Counted from the stretch's first letter, positions 1 through 6,762 are shown. The stretch: DNA of 7,467 nt from JAVBSX01 sp964576215 (GCA_964576215.1 CAZNVM010000207.1:1-7467), one strand, 5' to 3'. A program made the numbers and translations. Notes: generated by a model from the sequence alone, not told the origin.

Positions 1-899
1 GAAGGGGCTTCTTCCTGAACGCCGCCGGAGTCGCTTAAAATGATCGTCGAGCGGTCCATAAGCCACACAAATTCCGGGTAGCTTGCCGGTTCGATCAGGT
101 GAAAATTGGGAAGCCCACCGAGAACCCGATAAACCGGTTCCCGAACGTTCGGGTTCAAATGGACCGGGTAAACAAACTCATGCCCCAAAAAAGCGACCGC
201 CAAGTCCCGCAAAGCGTTGCATAGCGATTCGAATCCCTGCCCAAAACTTTCACGACGGTGTGCGGTTATCAAAACCAGCGGCTTGTCCTGGAGGAACGGA
301 TATTTTTTCTCCCATCGCTTGGAAGTTTTGCGTTCCCGCTCCACTGTGAACAGGAGTGCGTCAATCACCGTATTGCCGGTTAAGCGTACCGTTTGCGGAT
401 CGTACCCTTCCTTGAGCAGTGTTTCGGCGGCAAGAGTGGTTGGGGCACAATGCTTCGCGGTGACAAGGCTTGCGACCTTGCGATTCATCTCTTCCGGCCA
501 GGGGGAAAGGATGTTCCCGCTTCGCAAGCCGGCTTCAATATGGACAAAAGGAATCTTTCGGTAAAAAGCGGCCAATGACGCCGCCAGGACGGTCGTGGTG
601 TCCCCCTGAGCGATCACGTCAGTCGGCGATTGATCCTCAATCACCTGGTCGATGGCCGTTAAGCACCGGCTTGTCAACGAAGCAAGCGTCTGGTTCGGTT
701 GCATCAGTTTCAGATCAATCTCAGGAATGATCCTGAAATATTCAAGCACCTGATCCAACATTTCACGGTGTTGTCCGGTGACGCAAACGATTGGCTTGAT
801 CGTTGTAGAACGTCTTTGGGCTTCCAGGATGATCGGAGCCATTTTAATCGCTTCAGGACGCGTACCGAAAATAAAAAGGGGCGTATCATCGTTTTTCAA
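1..899 (-). CDS. wecB: UDP-N-acetylglucosamine 2-epimerase, non-hydrolysing (WecB/MnaA family), C-terminus cut off by window edge
   Basis: This enzyme interconverts UDP-GlcNAc and UDP-ManNAc in the cytoplasm, supplying ManNAc-type units for surface polysaccharide. I translated the minus strand directly; 299 codons are visible and the frame is open to the window edge. Family motifs appear in the expected order: GTRPEAIKMAP (residues 12-22), QGDTTT (98-103), HIEAGLRSGN (120-129), PEEMNR (135-140), TGNTVIDAL (174-182), HRRESFG (214-220), PVHLNPNVREP, and SDSGGVQEEAP at the cut end. Family members are usually about 360-385 residues, so roughly 70-80 are missing. No ATG lies in frame before the GTRPEA motif and a TAA lies just upstream, so TTG at 899-897 is the likely start, giving a normal MKNDDTPLFIFGTRPE-type N-terminus. 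No Shine-Dalgarno is visible. The start is 8 nt after the stop of the GNAT gene, which suggests cotranscription. The family call is very secure. The symbol is by family only; mnaA or a capsule-specific name would fit equally well. Confidence 0.93.
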   Translation of the reverse strand, partial: MKNDDTPLFIFGTRPEAIKMAPIILEAQRRSTTIKPIVCVTGQHREMLDQVLEYFRIIPEIDLKLMQPNQTLASLTSRCLTAIDQVIEDQSPTDVIAQGDTTTVLAASLAAFYRKIPFVHIEAGLRSGNILSPWPEEMNRKVASLVTAKHCAPTTLAAETLLKEGYDPQTVRLTGNTVIDALLFTVERERKTSKRWEKKYPFLQDKPLVLITAHRRESFGQGFESLCNALRDLAVAFLGHEFVYPVHLNPNVREPVYRVLGGLPNFHLIEPASYPEFVWLMDRSTIILSDSGGVQEEAP

Positions 900-907
900 T
901 AGAGTTT

Positions 908-2092
908 TTATGTTTTTTTATGGTGAAGGATTTTTCGAATTCGCTCCGCGATTTTCCAGCGTTCCAACAGGCGTTTGCATCGGAAAACGAAATGGTTGAT
1001 CGCTTTTTGTGTTCGCGCAAGAAAAGTCCCTTTCCATGTCGCCGTGATGTAAACGGTCATTGATTCGATTTCCTCATTGGCGAAAATTCGTTTATTACCA
1101 AGTGTTCCAAAATCGAAATCGAAGACATCAGCCGGATTAATCATCATTATATCTTCCAGACAACGATAGAGGCAAACAAGGCCAGGGGTCAATTCCTGGT
1201 ATTTCTGATCAAATCGAGACTCCTGAGTATAGTAGGTACCTGCATATTGATATCCAATACGATAAGCAATGGGATGACCATCTGCAAGAAGCAGGTAGGA
1301 TCGCAGGAGTCCTTCGGTGGCCAGCTTTTTCCAACATTGACATCGAACATCCGTTTTCCAATCAGTGTGCCCGAAAGTTTTCCCTTGCCATGAATTGCGC
1401 GAGATTTCCGAAACACTCTCGAAAAAAGATTCTATTTGTGATGCTTCGGTAATACGAAGCAACTCTGAGGACTGAACCTTGGTCATGAAATGCTTGACTG
1501 CGCGACGGATATTATAACGCTGTTTTTTATCGATGCCGGAAAGGAGCATTTCTATGGAGTCTGGTAGTTGAATTCTCAAATCGTGCTGCATCTCAGCGAG
1601 AACTTCCAGCAGTCGGAACGGTTGACCTGTCAGATGCGATTGGCAGTACCTCCAAAAAGGGGAATTGCGACGAAATCCCATAAAATAAAGGAAATCGAAG
1701 TGAATTTTCGATTGCTTCAATTCCTTGAAAACGGCTTCGAAATACTTGTCGTACATCTCCGGCTGATCGGCATAAAGAAACGATCCGCCGAAACATTGCA
1801 TTTGCTGTGTTTTGACCGGAAAGAACTTTTTGACGCTCACTTCGAACCGGAAGGAATGGTCACGAATCGACAACGGAGCGATACAGCGGATCGTCTCCCC
1901 TTCCCGGACCACGACGATGTGGAGTTGACGATTCTTGACCCCCGCAAAATCGTATTTCAGTTGGGTAAGGATAAATCTCGGATCGTTGTAAACGGTCATC
2001 CCCAACGGCCGCGTTTCAAGAAACGCAAGCCACTCCGGAAGAAACCCTTCCAGCTTTTCAATGGAATCGATGATTTGTATTGTGGTGTCCAT
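908..2092 (-). CDS. GNAT-fold acyltransferase of the BioF2/CelD-BcsL-like family
   Basis: Predicted cytoplasmic acyltransferase of the Acetyltransf_6/BioF2-like group, related in fold to FemAB and common in exopolysaccharide clusters. The exact acceptor is unknown. With the ATG at 2092 the protein has 394 residues. Visible features: a less conserved N-terminal half; the basic segment DKKQRYNIRRAVKHF at about 188-202, matching the family's Arg-rich 'R..IRR..K' stretch; the block TQESRFDQKYQELTPG at about 289-304, matching the family's 'yd..y..lspG' motif; and FDFDFGTLGNKR at about 324-335, matching the 'fDfg.G...yK' motif. The last 30 residues are strongly basic (RCKRLLERWKIAERIRK), possibly a membrane- or polymer-contacting tail. 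A TTG at 2101 would add three residues, but the ATG is preferred. No clear Shine-Dalgarno is seen. The start is 22 nt after the upstream acyltransferase stop, and the stop is 8 nt before the epimerase start, so it sits inside an operon. The family is fairly sure; the substrate, probably a sugar amine or hydroxyl of the polysaccharide, is inference. Confidence 0.82.
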   Translation of the reverse strand: MDTTIQIIDSIEKLEGFLPEWLAFLETRPLGMTVYNDPRFILTQLKYDFAGVKNRQLHIVVVREGETIRCIAPLSIRDHSFRFEVSVKKFFPVKTQQMQCFGGSFLYADQPEMYDKYFEAVFKELKQSKIHFDFLYFMGFRRNSPFWRYCQSHLTGQPFRLLEVLAEMQHDLRIQLPDSIEMLLSGIDKKQRYNIRRAVKHFMTKVQSSELLRITEASQIESFFESVSEISRNSWQGKTFGHTDWKTDVRCQCWKKLATEGLLRSYLLLADGHPIAYRIGYQYAGTYYTQESRFDQKYQELTPGLVCLYRCLEDIMMINPADVFDFDFGTLGNKRIFANEEIESMTVYITATWKGTFLARTQKAINHFVFRCKRLLERWKIAERIRKILHHKKT

Positions 2093-2114
2093 AGGGGACA
2101 AATTGTGGAAACGA

Positions 2115-3200
2115 TTACGGGGCGAGGAACCTCAAGTACCGAATGCGGCGAATCAGGGAAACCATAACTGCCGTTACCAGGTAAATGAGAAGGGTTAAGA
2201 TCGGAACGGCAAAAAGTACGACCGCCCACGATTCGCATGACCCCAAAGCGAGTTTTTTCATCACAGGAGTAACGATCAGCATGTGGGAAAGGTAAATACC
2301 GAAGGTCAATGGAGCAATACCGGAAATCATTCGCCCCAATCGTGAGGAAGGAAGCGAAGGAAGGTCGCCGAGAGATCGTAACACCAGGAAGGCAAGCAAT
2401 GACAAGACGACTTGATGTGAAACGATGGAAAAAACGTAGTTCCCCAGGAAATCGCAAAGGGAAACCAGCGTGGGATGCGAGGATGTACCCAGATAAACAT
2501 TGACCGGCTTTGCGATGGAAAGGCAAAACCAAAGAACGAAAGCAATTGCCGTTTGGCGTTTTGAAATCAGACAATCTTTGAGGACGTAGCCGGCAATGAA
2601 GAAACCGACCCAACGGGAAACAAATTCGAATTGAAAATTAATCTTTGAAATTTCCAATGCTTCTTTGGCAAAATGGTTGATGACAGGAAAGAGAACGACA
2701 GCAAAAAAACAAAGAATCAGAAAAACGGAGAGCATGTATTTTGAGGCATGACGAACAAAGACGGAAAGAAACGGTGCGACAAGGTACAGGGAAATAAGCA
2801 TGTACATAAACCAAAAATGTCCATTGATATTATGGGAAAGAATGGCACCGACGGAACTGGTCAACGTAATCGGCGTTTCATCTGCCAGCCCTTGCCCATT
2901 CAACCAACGGCAGAAAATGTAGATGCAACACCATGCCAAAAACGGCCATAACACTTTTCCGAATCGTTTTCGATAAAATGGAATCGGTTCTTCGTTACGT
3001 CCGAGCAAAAGTACACCGCTGATCATGACAAACAGTGGAACTGCGACATGACTCAAGTCGTGATAACACTTGGAAACGATCCATGCCAACGTTTCGCCGC
3101 TTTCATCATATCCTCCCGCTGTACGTCCGCAGGTATGAATCGTAATCACGAAAAATGCGCTTACCACACGAATCAAATCAATCCAAAACAGACGGTTCAT
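2115..3200 (-). CDS. Membrane acyltransferase family 3 (OafA/WecH-like O-acyltransferase)
   Basis: Integral membrane protein of 361 residues predicted to move acetyl or a similar acyl group from the cytoplasmic side onto a surface glycan or its lipid-linked precursor. It shows the acyltransferase-3 hallmarks. The first helix carries WIDLIRVVSAFFVITIHT, with Arg11 and His22 spaced as the R-X10-H motif known to be important in this family. Then follow VPLFVMISGVLLL (54-66), GHFWFMYMLISLYLVAPFL (127-145) and, near the end, APLTFGIYLSHMLI (296-309). About ten hydrophobic segments run the length of the protein, which is the usual size and layout. ATG at 3200 is chosen because it puts the Arg/His helix at the N-terminus as in relatives. 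The longer reading from 3263 would overlap the deacetylase gene and add a polar stretch without family resemblance. The gap to the preceding stop is 19 nt, with no obvious Shine-Dalgarno. The acyl group and acceptor cannot be read from sequence. Confidence 0.92.
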   Translation of the reverse strand: MNRLFWIDLIRVVSAFFVITIHTCGRTAGGYDESGETLAWIVSKCYHDLSHVAVPLFVMISGVLLLGRNEEPIPFYRKRFGKVLWPFLAWCCIYIFCRWLNGQGLADETPITLTSSVGAILSHNINGHFWFMYMLISLYLVAPFLSVFVRHASKYMLSVFLILCFFAVVLFPVINHFAKEALEISKINFQFEFVSRWVGFFIAGYVLKDCLISKRQTAIAFVLWFCLSIAKPVNVYLGTSSHPTLVSLCDFLGNYVFSIVSHQVVLSLLAFLVLRSLGDLPSLPSSRLGRMISGIAPLTFGIYLSHMLIVTPVMKKLALGSCESWAVVLFAVPILTLLIYLVTAVMVSLIRRIRYLRFLAP

Positions 3201-3219
3201 GGTCAATGAGAAAAAACGG

Positions 3220-4176
3220 TCAAAATGGCAAGCGTTGCCTTGCCTGCTGAAACAAACGTCCAAGCGTCAAAAGCGGACTCATCGAGATCGGCTCCAAAAC
3301 GATCTCCGGGGAAACGGTCAAATCCGGTGCCGCTTCAAAGGTGCATGTTCGGAATTTATCCCGGTTGCTGCTTAAAAAACGGCAAAGACGTTGAAATCGC
3401 CCCAAATCCATCCGATTGACGCGGCTTTCGGCAATCGTCGTGCCTCGCCGAATCAGCTCGAAACTATGGGAAACAATCACGAAGGAATTCCACCCTTTTT
3501 TCCAGGTTTGAAGCAGGGCACTCTCCATCTCCGCCGCCGAACAGGCACAGAGTTGTGTGTGCCGAATCCCGCGGAAATCTTTGAAATGATTGATCGGTAC
3601 TTCCAGTAACCCGTCCACTTCCGCCGCTTGATAAAGCCGCTGGTCCGTTTGAATTTTGCAAGCCGCACCGAGATAAGGAACGTTATAACTGGAATCATAC
3701 CGGATGCCGTTTCGAACCAACGCCCGAAGCGTCGCATTGTCGGCCCCGTAATTTCCGGCTCGAAACGCACAGAGAGATTCCACTTGGCATTCCCGGAGTT
3801 TTTCGATCCCCAGGGAGAGAAGCTGCGTTTGCTCCTCTTCGGTGAAACAATGTAAATTCTGCCCCGTCTGACCGGAAGAGAGCAAAGGTTGCCCCATTTT
3901 CGACAACCATTCCGTATGCAGATGCAACTGAATGTCGTGCCCATGTTTACGAACAATACGAGTGATTTCTTCGAGGTACTTGTTTCCAAGAACAAGGGCG
4001 TGGAGGGGTTCAACGAAACAGACCGCTTTTAAACCATGTTCCGCGAACATTTTCAATTGGAATTCCAGGCCAAAGTCACCCTGCGGGGTGCGCCCGTAGA
4101 TATCTCTCTGAAAGTCCTCGGAAATTTCTTTTCGGGGCCAGAATTCGGTATCAATCGTGTAAAAAACGTTCAGCAT
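3220..4176 (-). CDS. Divergent polysaccharide deacetylase (NodB/CE4-like)
   Basis: A 318-residue protein resembling NodB-fold (carbohydrate esterase 4) deacetylases, which remove N- or O-acetyl groups from glycans using a divalent metal. Motif 1 is YTIDTEFW (6-13), with Asp9 in place of the usual TFDD pair. Motif 2 is GHDIQLHLHTEW (79-90), giving a His85-x-His87 arrangement rather than the classical H(S/T)xxH. Motif 3 is FRAGNYGAD (138-146), supplying the conserved Arg139. The C-terminal motif is VIVSHSFEL (233-241), with His237 in the expected catalytic-histidine place. No signal peptide or membrane segment is visible, so it probably acts in the cytoplasm on a nucleotide-linked or lipid-linked sugar, or is exported by other means. 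ATG at 4176 begins 11 nt after the upstream glycosyltransferase stop. The fold is well supported. Deacetylase activity is less sure because the metal site is non-standard. It might act as a deacylase of a special substrate. Confidence 0.82.
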   Translation of the reverse strand: MLNVFYTIDTEFWPRKEISEDFQRDIYGRTPQGDFGLEFQLKMFAEHGLKAVCFVEPLHALVLGNKYLEEITRIVRKHGHDIQLHLHTEWLSKMGQPLLSSGQTGQNLHCFTEEEQTQLLSLGIEKLRECQVESLCAFRAGNYGADNATLRALVRNGIRYDSSYNVPYLGAACKIQTDQRLYQAAEVDGLLEVPINHFKDFRGIRHTQLCACSAAEMESALLQTWKKGWNSFVIVSHSFELIRRGTTIAESRVNRMDLGRFQRLCRFLSSNRDKFRTCTFEAAPDLTVSPEIVLEPISMSPLLTLGRLFQQARQRLPF

Positions 4177-4187
4177 CGAACAATAAA

Positions 4188-5354
4188 TTATGGCATGGTC
4201 TCAAGGAATTTCATCAATGCGTCCGCCCGGCTTGCCCAAGAATTCTTTCTGGCAGTGGCCTGGGCCGCTTGTTTCAGGGATTGTAAATCGCTTTGGAAAA
4301 TTTCTTCCAGCCGGTCGCCAAATTCGTCATGGGTTTCCGCAAAGTAAAGGGGGCCGGGAACGTCCAAAATATCCGGCAACTTCGTTGAAATCACAGGTAC
4401 ACCGATTGCAAAATACTCCATGAGTTTCAACGGATTGACCGCTTTGGTCAAATCGTTGAGCACAAACGGGATCAAACCGACATCAAAATAAGAAGCGTAC
4501 TCAGGAAGTTTAGCATAGGGAATTGGCCCGGTCAAATGGATATTCGGGTATTCTTGTAAAACATCCGTGGAGACACGGGCACCGCCGATCACTACGAAGG
4601 AGCATTGAGGAAACCGCTTCGCAAGGGCCGCGATGGCCGCCAAGTCAACCCAGGAATCCATTGTACCAAAAAAACCGATGATCGGCTTTGGTAAAGATTC
4701 CAATAAATCGATCTTCGCCGGTTGCCCCTGGGCGTAAGCTCTGGAAAAGTGATCAAAATCGACTCCGTGAGGCAAGTACAAACTCTGTCTGACGTTTTGT
4801 TGCTTGCGATCCATCAGGTCGCGGCTTGTAAAAGCGGCACCATCAACACATTCCAGCAATTCACGCTCCATTATTCCCCAGCGTTTTTGGTCCAAGCCGG
4901 GATATTCGGCCCATTCATCCACGCAATAGTAGACCTGTCTTGTTTCAGAGCGGATCGCTCGAAACGTATCGACCGTACAGGGAAACGTCGTGATGAGCAC
5001 CGGCGATTGGATGTCGTAATCACGAAAGAGCTTTTTGAGAAAACGTCGTCCGAGGATTCCATTCCATTTTCGAACCGGCGGAATGAACCAGGGAACGATC
5101 TTCGGTGTGAAATATCGAATGTCGTCGGTTTGTACTTCCGTTTTCGATCTGCCGGTTGGTTTCCCGGAGCGGTTGGAAAGAATTTTCACCACTTTCGAAA
5201 AGTCGCTCAAAGAGAACTCGGGCATCCGCATAAACGTATTGAGCCAGAACACCCTGTTTTTCTTCGCCAGTTGATCGGCCAAGTGCATCGACGAAGTCGG
5301 AATACCGGATCGATCATCGGAGAAAAAGATAATGTCCTGGGATTCCGAAGCCAT
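4188..5354 (-). CDS. Glycosyltransferase, GT4/GT1-type (GT-B fold), first gene of the polysaccharide operon
   Basis: A 388-residue GT-B type glycosyltransferase, expected to act at the cytoplasmic face of the membrane and add a sugar from a nucleotide donor to a growing surface glycan. The N-terminal half holds DIIFFSDDRSGIPTSSMHLADQLAKK (7-32), typical of the acceptor-side Rossmann start, and YYCVDEWAEYPG (142-153), a block seen in TuaH-like and related EPS glycosyltransferases. LPHGVD (194-199) begins the linker. The C-terminal donor-binding domain has GFFGTMDSWVDL (227-238), FVVIGG (253-258) and NPLKLMEYFAIGVPVIST (307-324), which includes the Glu and Gly-x-Pro-Val elements that contact the nucleotide-sugar. 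Length is normal for the family. ATG at 5354 is the first in-frame start after the divergent intergenic region; no Shine-Dalgarno is evident. It is followed after 11 nt by the deacetylase gene, so the five minus-strand genes probably share one transcript from a promoter in 5355-5450. Donor and linkage are unknown. Confidence 0.9.
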   Translation of the reverse strand: MASESQDIIFFSDDRSGIPTSSMHLADQLAKKNRVFWLNTFMRMPEFSLSDFSKVVKILSNRSGKPTGRSKTEVQTDDIRYFTPKIVPWFIPPVRKWNGILGRRFLKKLFRDYDIQSPVLITTFPCTVDTFRAIRSETRQVYYCVDEWAEYPGLDQKRWGIMERELLECVDGAAFTSRDLMDRKQQNVRQSLYLPHGVDFDHFSRAYAQGQPAKIDLLESLPKPIIGFFGTMDSWVDLAAIAALAKRFPQCSFVVIGGARVSTDVLQEYPNIHLTGPIPYAKLPEYASYFDVGLIPFVLNDLTKAVNPLKLMEYFAIGVPVISTKLPDILDVPGPLYFAETHDEFGDRLEEIFQSDLQSLKQAAQATARKNSWASRADALMKFLETMP

Positions 5355-5529
5355 TATGTTTACTCAAAGTGTAGATGGGTTGGCGATGAAACAGAAAAAA
5401 GTGTTGAAATTTAAGGGCATCGGGAATCGGGCATCGGACACAGGAAACCCCGTTTTTCTTCCACTTGAACGCACCGGCATTTTAACGAATCCCCATTTTA
5501 TTGCAACCGGAACTTATGATCAAACCGCG

Positions 5530-5582
5530 TTGTAGTCGGTGAGACTTGGCCCCTATACTTTCAGCCATAAGTCCTATATAAT
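5530..5582 (+). promoter_or_regulatory. Candidate sigma70-like promoter(s) for aroF
   Basis: TTGTAG (5530-5535) and TATACT (5554-5559) are separated by 18 bp, a normal sigma70 spacing with 4/6 and 5/6 matches. A perfect TATAAT lies slightly downstream at 5577-5582 but has no good -35 at 16-18 bp. Either could start transcription, giving a leader of roughly 40-65 nt before the GTG start. This is a pattern match only. Confidence 0.35.
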
Positions 5583-5618
5583 GCAGTTTTCGACTTGGAG
5601 ATATTCGTTTTAGTGATT

Positions 5619-5623
5619 CGGAG
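5619..5623 (+). promoter_or_regulatory. Ribosome binding site deciding the GTG start of aroF
   Basis: CGGAG ends 6 nt before the GTG at 5630, a normal Shine-Dalgarno spacing. It supports GTG over the in-frame ATG at 5642. It is the only clear Shine-Dalgarno among the gene starts in the window. Confidence 0.65.
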
Positions 5624-5629
5624 TTTCTT

Positions 5630-6661
5630 GTGATTGTTCAAATGGTTGCCGGTGCGAAGTCGTCCCAAATTCAGGGACTTCTTGATCGACTTAAAGAAAA
5701 AAATCTGCTGGGCAACCCTACGGAATTTGACGATACGGTCGTCATCGTCGTCGTCGACCACCAAACCGGGTTGCATCCGCACGATCCGACGCTCCGAAAC
5801 GAAATTGGAGCGTTGCCCGGCGTTGACAAAATTATTGTTGTTTCCGAGCCGTTTCCGCTGGCAAGCCGAAAATTTCGAAAGGAACCAACCGTCGTCAAAG
5901 CGGAATCGCTGACGATCGGAAACGGAACGTTTGGAATCATCGCCGGTCCTTGCACCGTCGAGTCGGAAGACCAGGTTCTCTCGACCGCCGTCGCGGTGAA
6001 GAAAGCGGGGGCAACTGGTCTCCGCGGTGGAGCATTCAAGCCGCGGACGAGTCCTTACGTGTTTCAGGGACTGAAAGAGAAAGGACTGAAAATTCTTGCC
6101 AAAGCGAAAAAGGAAACCGGTTTGGCCATCGTTACGGAGGCGATGTCGCCGGAAGAAGTTCCTCTCGTTGCCGAATACGCCGACGTTGTTCAAATTGGAA
6201 CACGCAATGCTCAGAATTATCGGCTTCTCGAAGCGGTTGGACGGATTCGTAAGCCCATCCTGCTCAAGCGTGGATTCAGTTGCACGTTGGAAGAATTTCT
6301 CATGGCCGCCGAGTACATTCTCGCCGGGGGAAATCCGCAAGTGATCCTTTGCGAACGGGGAATTCGGACATTTGAGACGTACACGCGGTTCACTTTATCG
6401 CTTGCGATCATTCCGGAACTCAAGACGAAAACGCACTTGCCGATCATTATCGATCCCTCGCACGCCGCCGGAAAATCTTACGTCGTCGGTCCAATGTCTT
6501 TTGCCGCAACGGCAGCGGGGGCCGACGGACTTCTCATCGAGGTTCACCCGGACCCGAAGGCCGCGCTGTGCGACGGTCGCCAATCCTTGACGTTTGCCGA
6601 GTTTGAAGAAACCGTCAAACGATGTCAGAAAATCCGAGACGTCATCAGCGAACCACAATGA
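5630..6661 (+). CDS. aroF: 3-deoxy-7-phosphoheptulonate (DAHP) synthase, type I-beta with N-terminal regulatory domain
   Basis: Cytoplasmic enzyme that condenses phosphoenolpyruvate with erythrose 4-phosphate to DAHP, the committed step of the shikimate pathway to aromatic amino acids. It has 343 residues, close to the 338 of the Thermotoga maritima enzyme, which it resembles from end to end. Residues 1-80 form the ferredoxin-like (ACT-like) regulatory domain that in T. maritima mediates feedback by aromatic amino acids. The (beta/alpha)8 barrel starts near IGNGTFGIIAGPCTVE (96-111). Metal ligands known in the family are all present: Cys108 (GPC), His278 (DPSH), Glu304 (EVHP) and Asp315. Substrate-binding blocks include RGGAFKPRTSP (132-142), QIGTRNAQN (188-196), LLKRGF (211-216) and CERGIRTFE (241-249). 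The GTG start is supported by CGGAG 6 nt upstream and by alignment of MIVQM with the T. maritima start. The stop TGA lies at 6659-6661. The gene appears to stand alone, divergent from the polysaccharide operon. The symbol aroF follows common annotation of this subtype; aroG or aroA(G) would be synonyms. Confidence 0.96.
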   Translation: MIVQMVAGAKSSQIQGLLDRLKEKNLLGNPTEFDDTVVIVVVDHQTGLHPHDPTLRNEIGALPGVDKIIVVSEPFPLASRKFRKEPTVVKAESLTIGNGTFGIIAGPCTVESEDQVLSTAVAVKKAGATGLRGGAFKPRTSPYVFQGLKEKGLKILAKAKKETGLAIVTEAMSPEEVPLVAEYADVVQIGTRNAQNYRLLEAVGRIRKPILLKRGFSCTLEEFLMAAEYILAGGNPQVILCERGIRTFETYTRFTLSLAIIPELKTKTHLPIIIDPSHAAGKSYVVGPMSFAATAAGADGLLIEVHPDPKAALCDGRQSLTFAEFEETVKRCQKIRDVISEPQ

Positions 6662-6676
6662 GTTCCTAAGTTAGCG

Positions 6677-6692
6677 GCGGGACTTGTCCCGC
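6677..6692. repeat. Short GC-rich palindrome (GCGGGACTTGTCCCGC)
   Basis: A perfect 16-bp palindrome except for the central TT. As RNA it can form a 6-bp GC-rich stem closed by a CUUG tetraloop. It begins 15 nt after the aroF stop and lies 9 bp before the larger palindrome. No T-run follows it on the plus strand, so a classical intrinsic terminator is not supported. It may be a dispersed repeat unit or a weak terminator or stabilising hairpin. Confidence 0.6.
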
Positions 6693-6701
6693 GCCGAGCA
6701 T

Positions 6702-6762
6702 ATCAGAGCCGCAATCGTAAGATTGCGCGAAACCGGCGCAATCTCACGATTGCGGCTCTGAT
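6702..6762. repeat. Nested palindrome: two inverted 27-bp units, REP-like, possible bidirectional terminator
   Basis: Arms 6702-6728 and 6736-6762 are inverted repeats with 26 of 27 positions paired and a 7-nt loop (GAAACCG). The single exception is A6719 opposite C6745, which becomes a G-U wobble in a minus-strand transcript, so that strand can pair along the whole length. Each arm is also a hairpin by itself: CGCAATC-GTAA-GATTGCG at 6710-6727 and CGCAATC-TCAC-GATTGCG at 6737-6754. The tetraloops read GUAA on the plus strand and GUGA on the minus strand, both of the GNRA type. The element sits between convergent genes, 8 nt from the autotransporter stop and 40 nt from the aroF stop. A weak T-rich stretch (ATTTGTTTCC) follows it on the plus strand and none on the minus. 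The structure is seen directly. A role as repeat family or terminator is inference. Confidence 0.8.

Larger units (their letters stand above)
5355..5629. other. Divergent intergenic region between the polysaccharide operon and aroF
   Basis: This 275-bp stretch holds no credible gene and must carry the promoters of both flanking units. For the minus-strand operon the best -10-like hexamer I see is TACACT (minus strand, 5373-5368), just 14 nt from the ATG, with no convincing -35, so the true promoter may lie farther back. A short direct repeat, CGGGCATCGG or close to it, occurs at 5415-5424 and 5428-5437 with 13-bp spacing and could be a protein-binding site or chance. No riboswitch, T-box or terminator-like hairpin was recognised. 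Confidence 0.55.

Noticed and set aside
83..999. Several small plus-strand open frames.
   Set aside because: All are antisense to the UDP-GlcNAc 2-epimerase, whose motifs can be read through the whole region.
1568..2167. A 199-codon plus-strand open frame.
   Set aside because: It is antisense to the GNAT gene and crosses the gene junction at 2093-2114. The composition is shadow-like, with no recognisable motif.
1996..2613. A 205-codon minus-strand open frame overlapping two real genes.
   Set aside because: It is in another frame of the acyltransferase/GNAT junction, and both overlapped genes have clear family motifs.
3201..3263. N-terminal extension of the acyltransferase from an ATG at 3263.
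   Set aside because: It would overlap the deacetylase gene by 44 nt, and the added residues do not resemble the family. The ATG at 3200 places the R-X10-H helix at the usual position.
1..5354. A novel defence or mobile system hidden in the minus-strand operon.
   Set aside because: Every gene fits a known glycan-biosynthesis family. There is no nuclease, integrase, toxin or phage signature.
4722..5414. A 230-codon plus-strand open frame running into the intergenic region.
   Set aside because: It is antisense to the N-terminal half of the glycosyltransferase, with no motif and no ribosome binding site.
5561..6340. A 259-codon open frame on the minus strand opposite aroF.
   Set aside because: It lies wholly antisense to a strongly conserved DAHP synthase, is rich in Arg/Asn/Phe with no family resemblance, and also covers the aroF promoter and ribosome binding site.
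6677..6692. The short GC-rich hairpin as a classical intrinsic terminator of aroF.
   Set aside because: No T-run follows on the plus strand; the next bases are GCCGAGCATATC. It is kept only as a palindrome.
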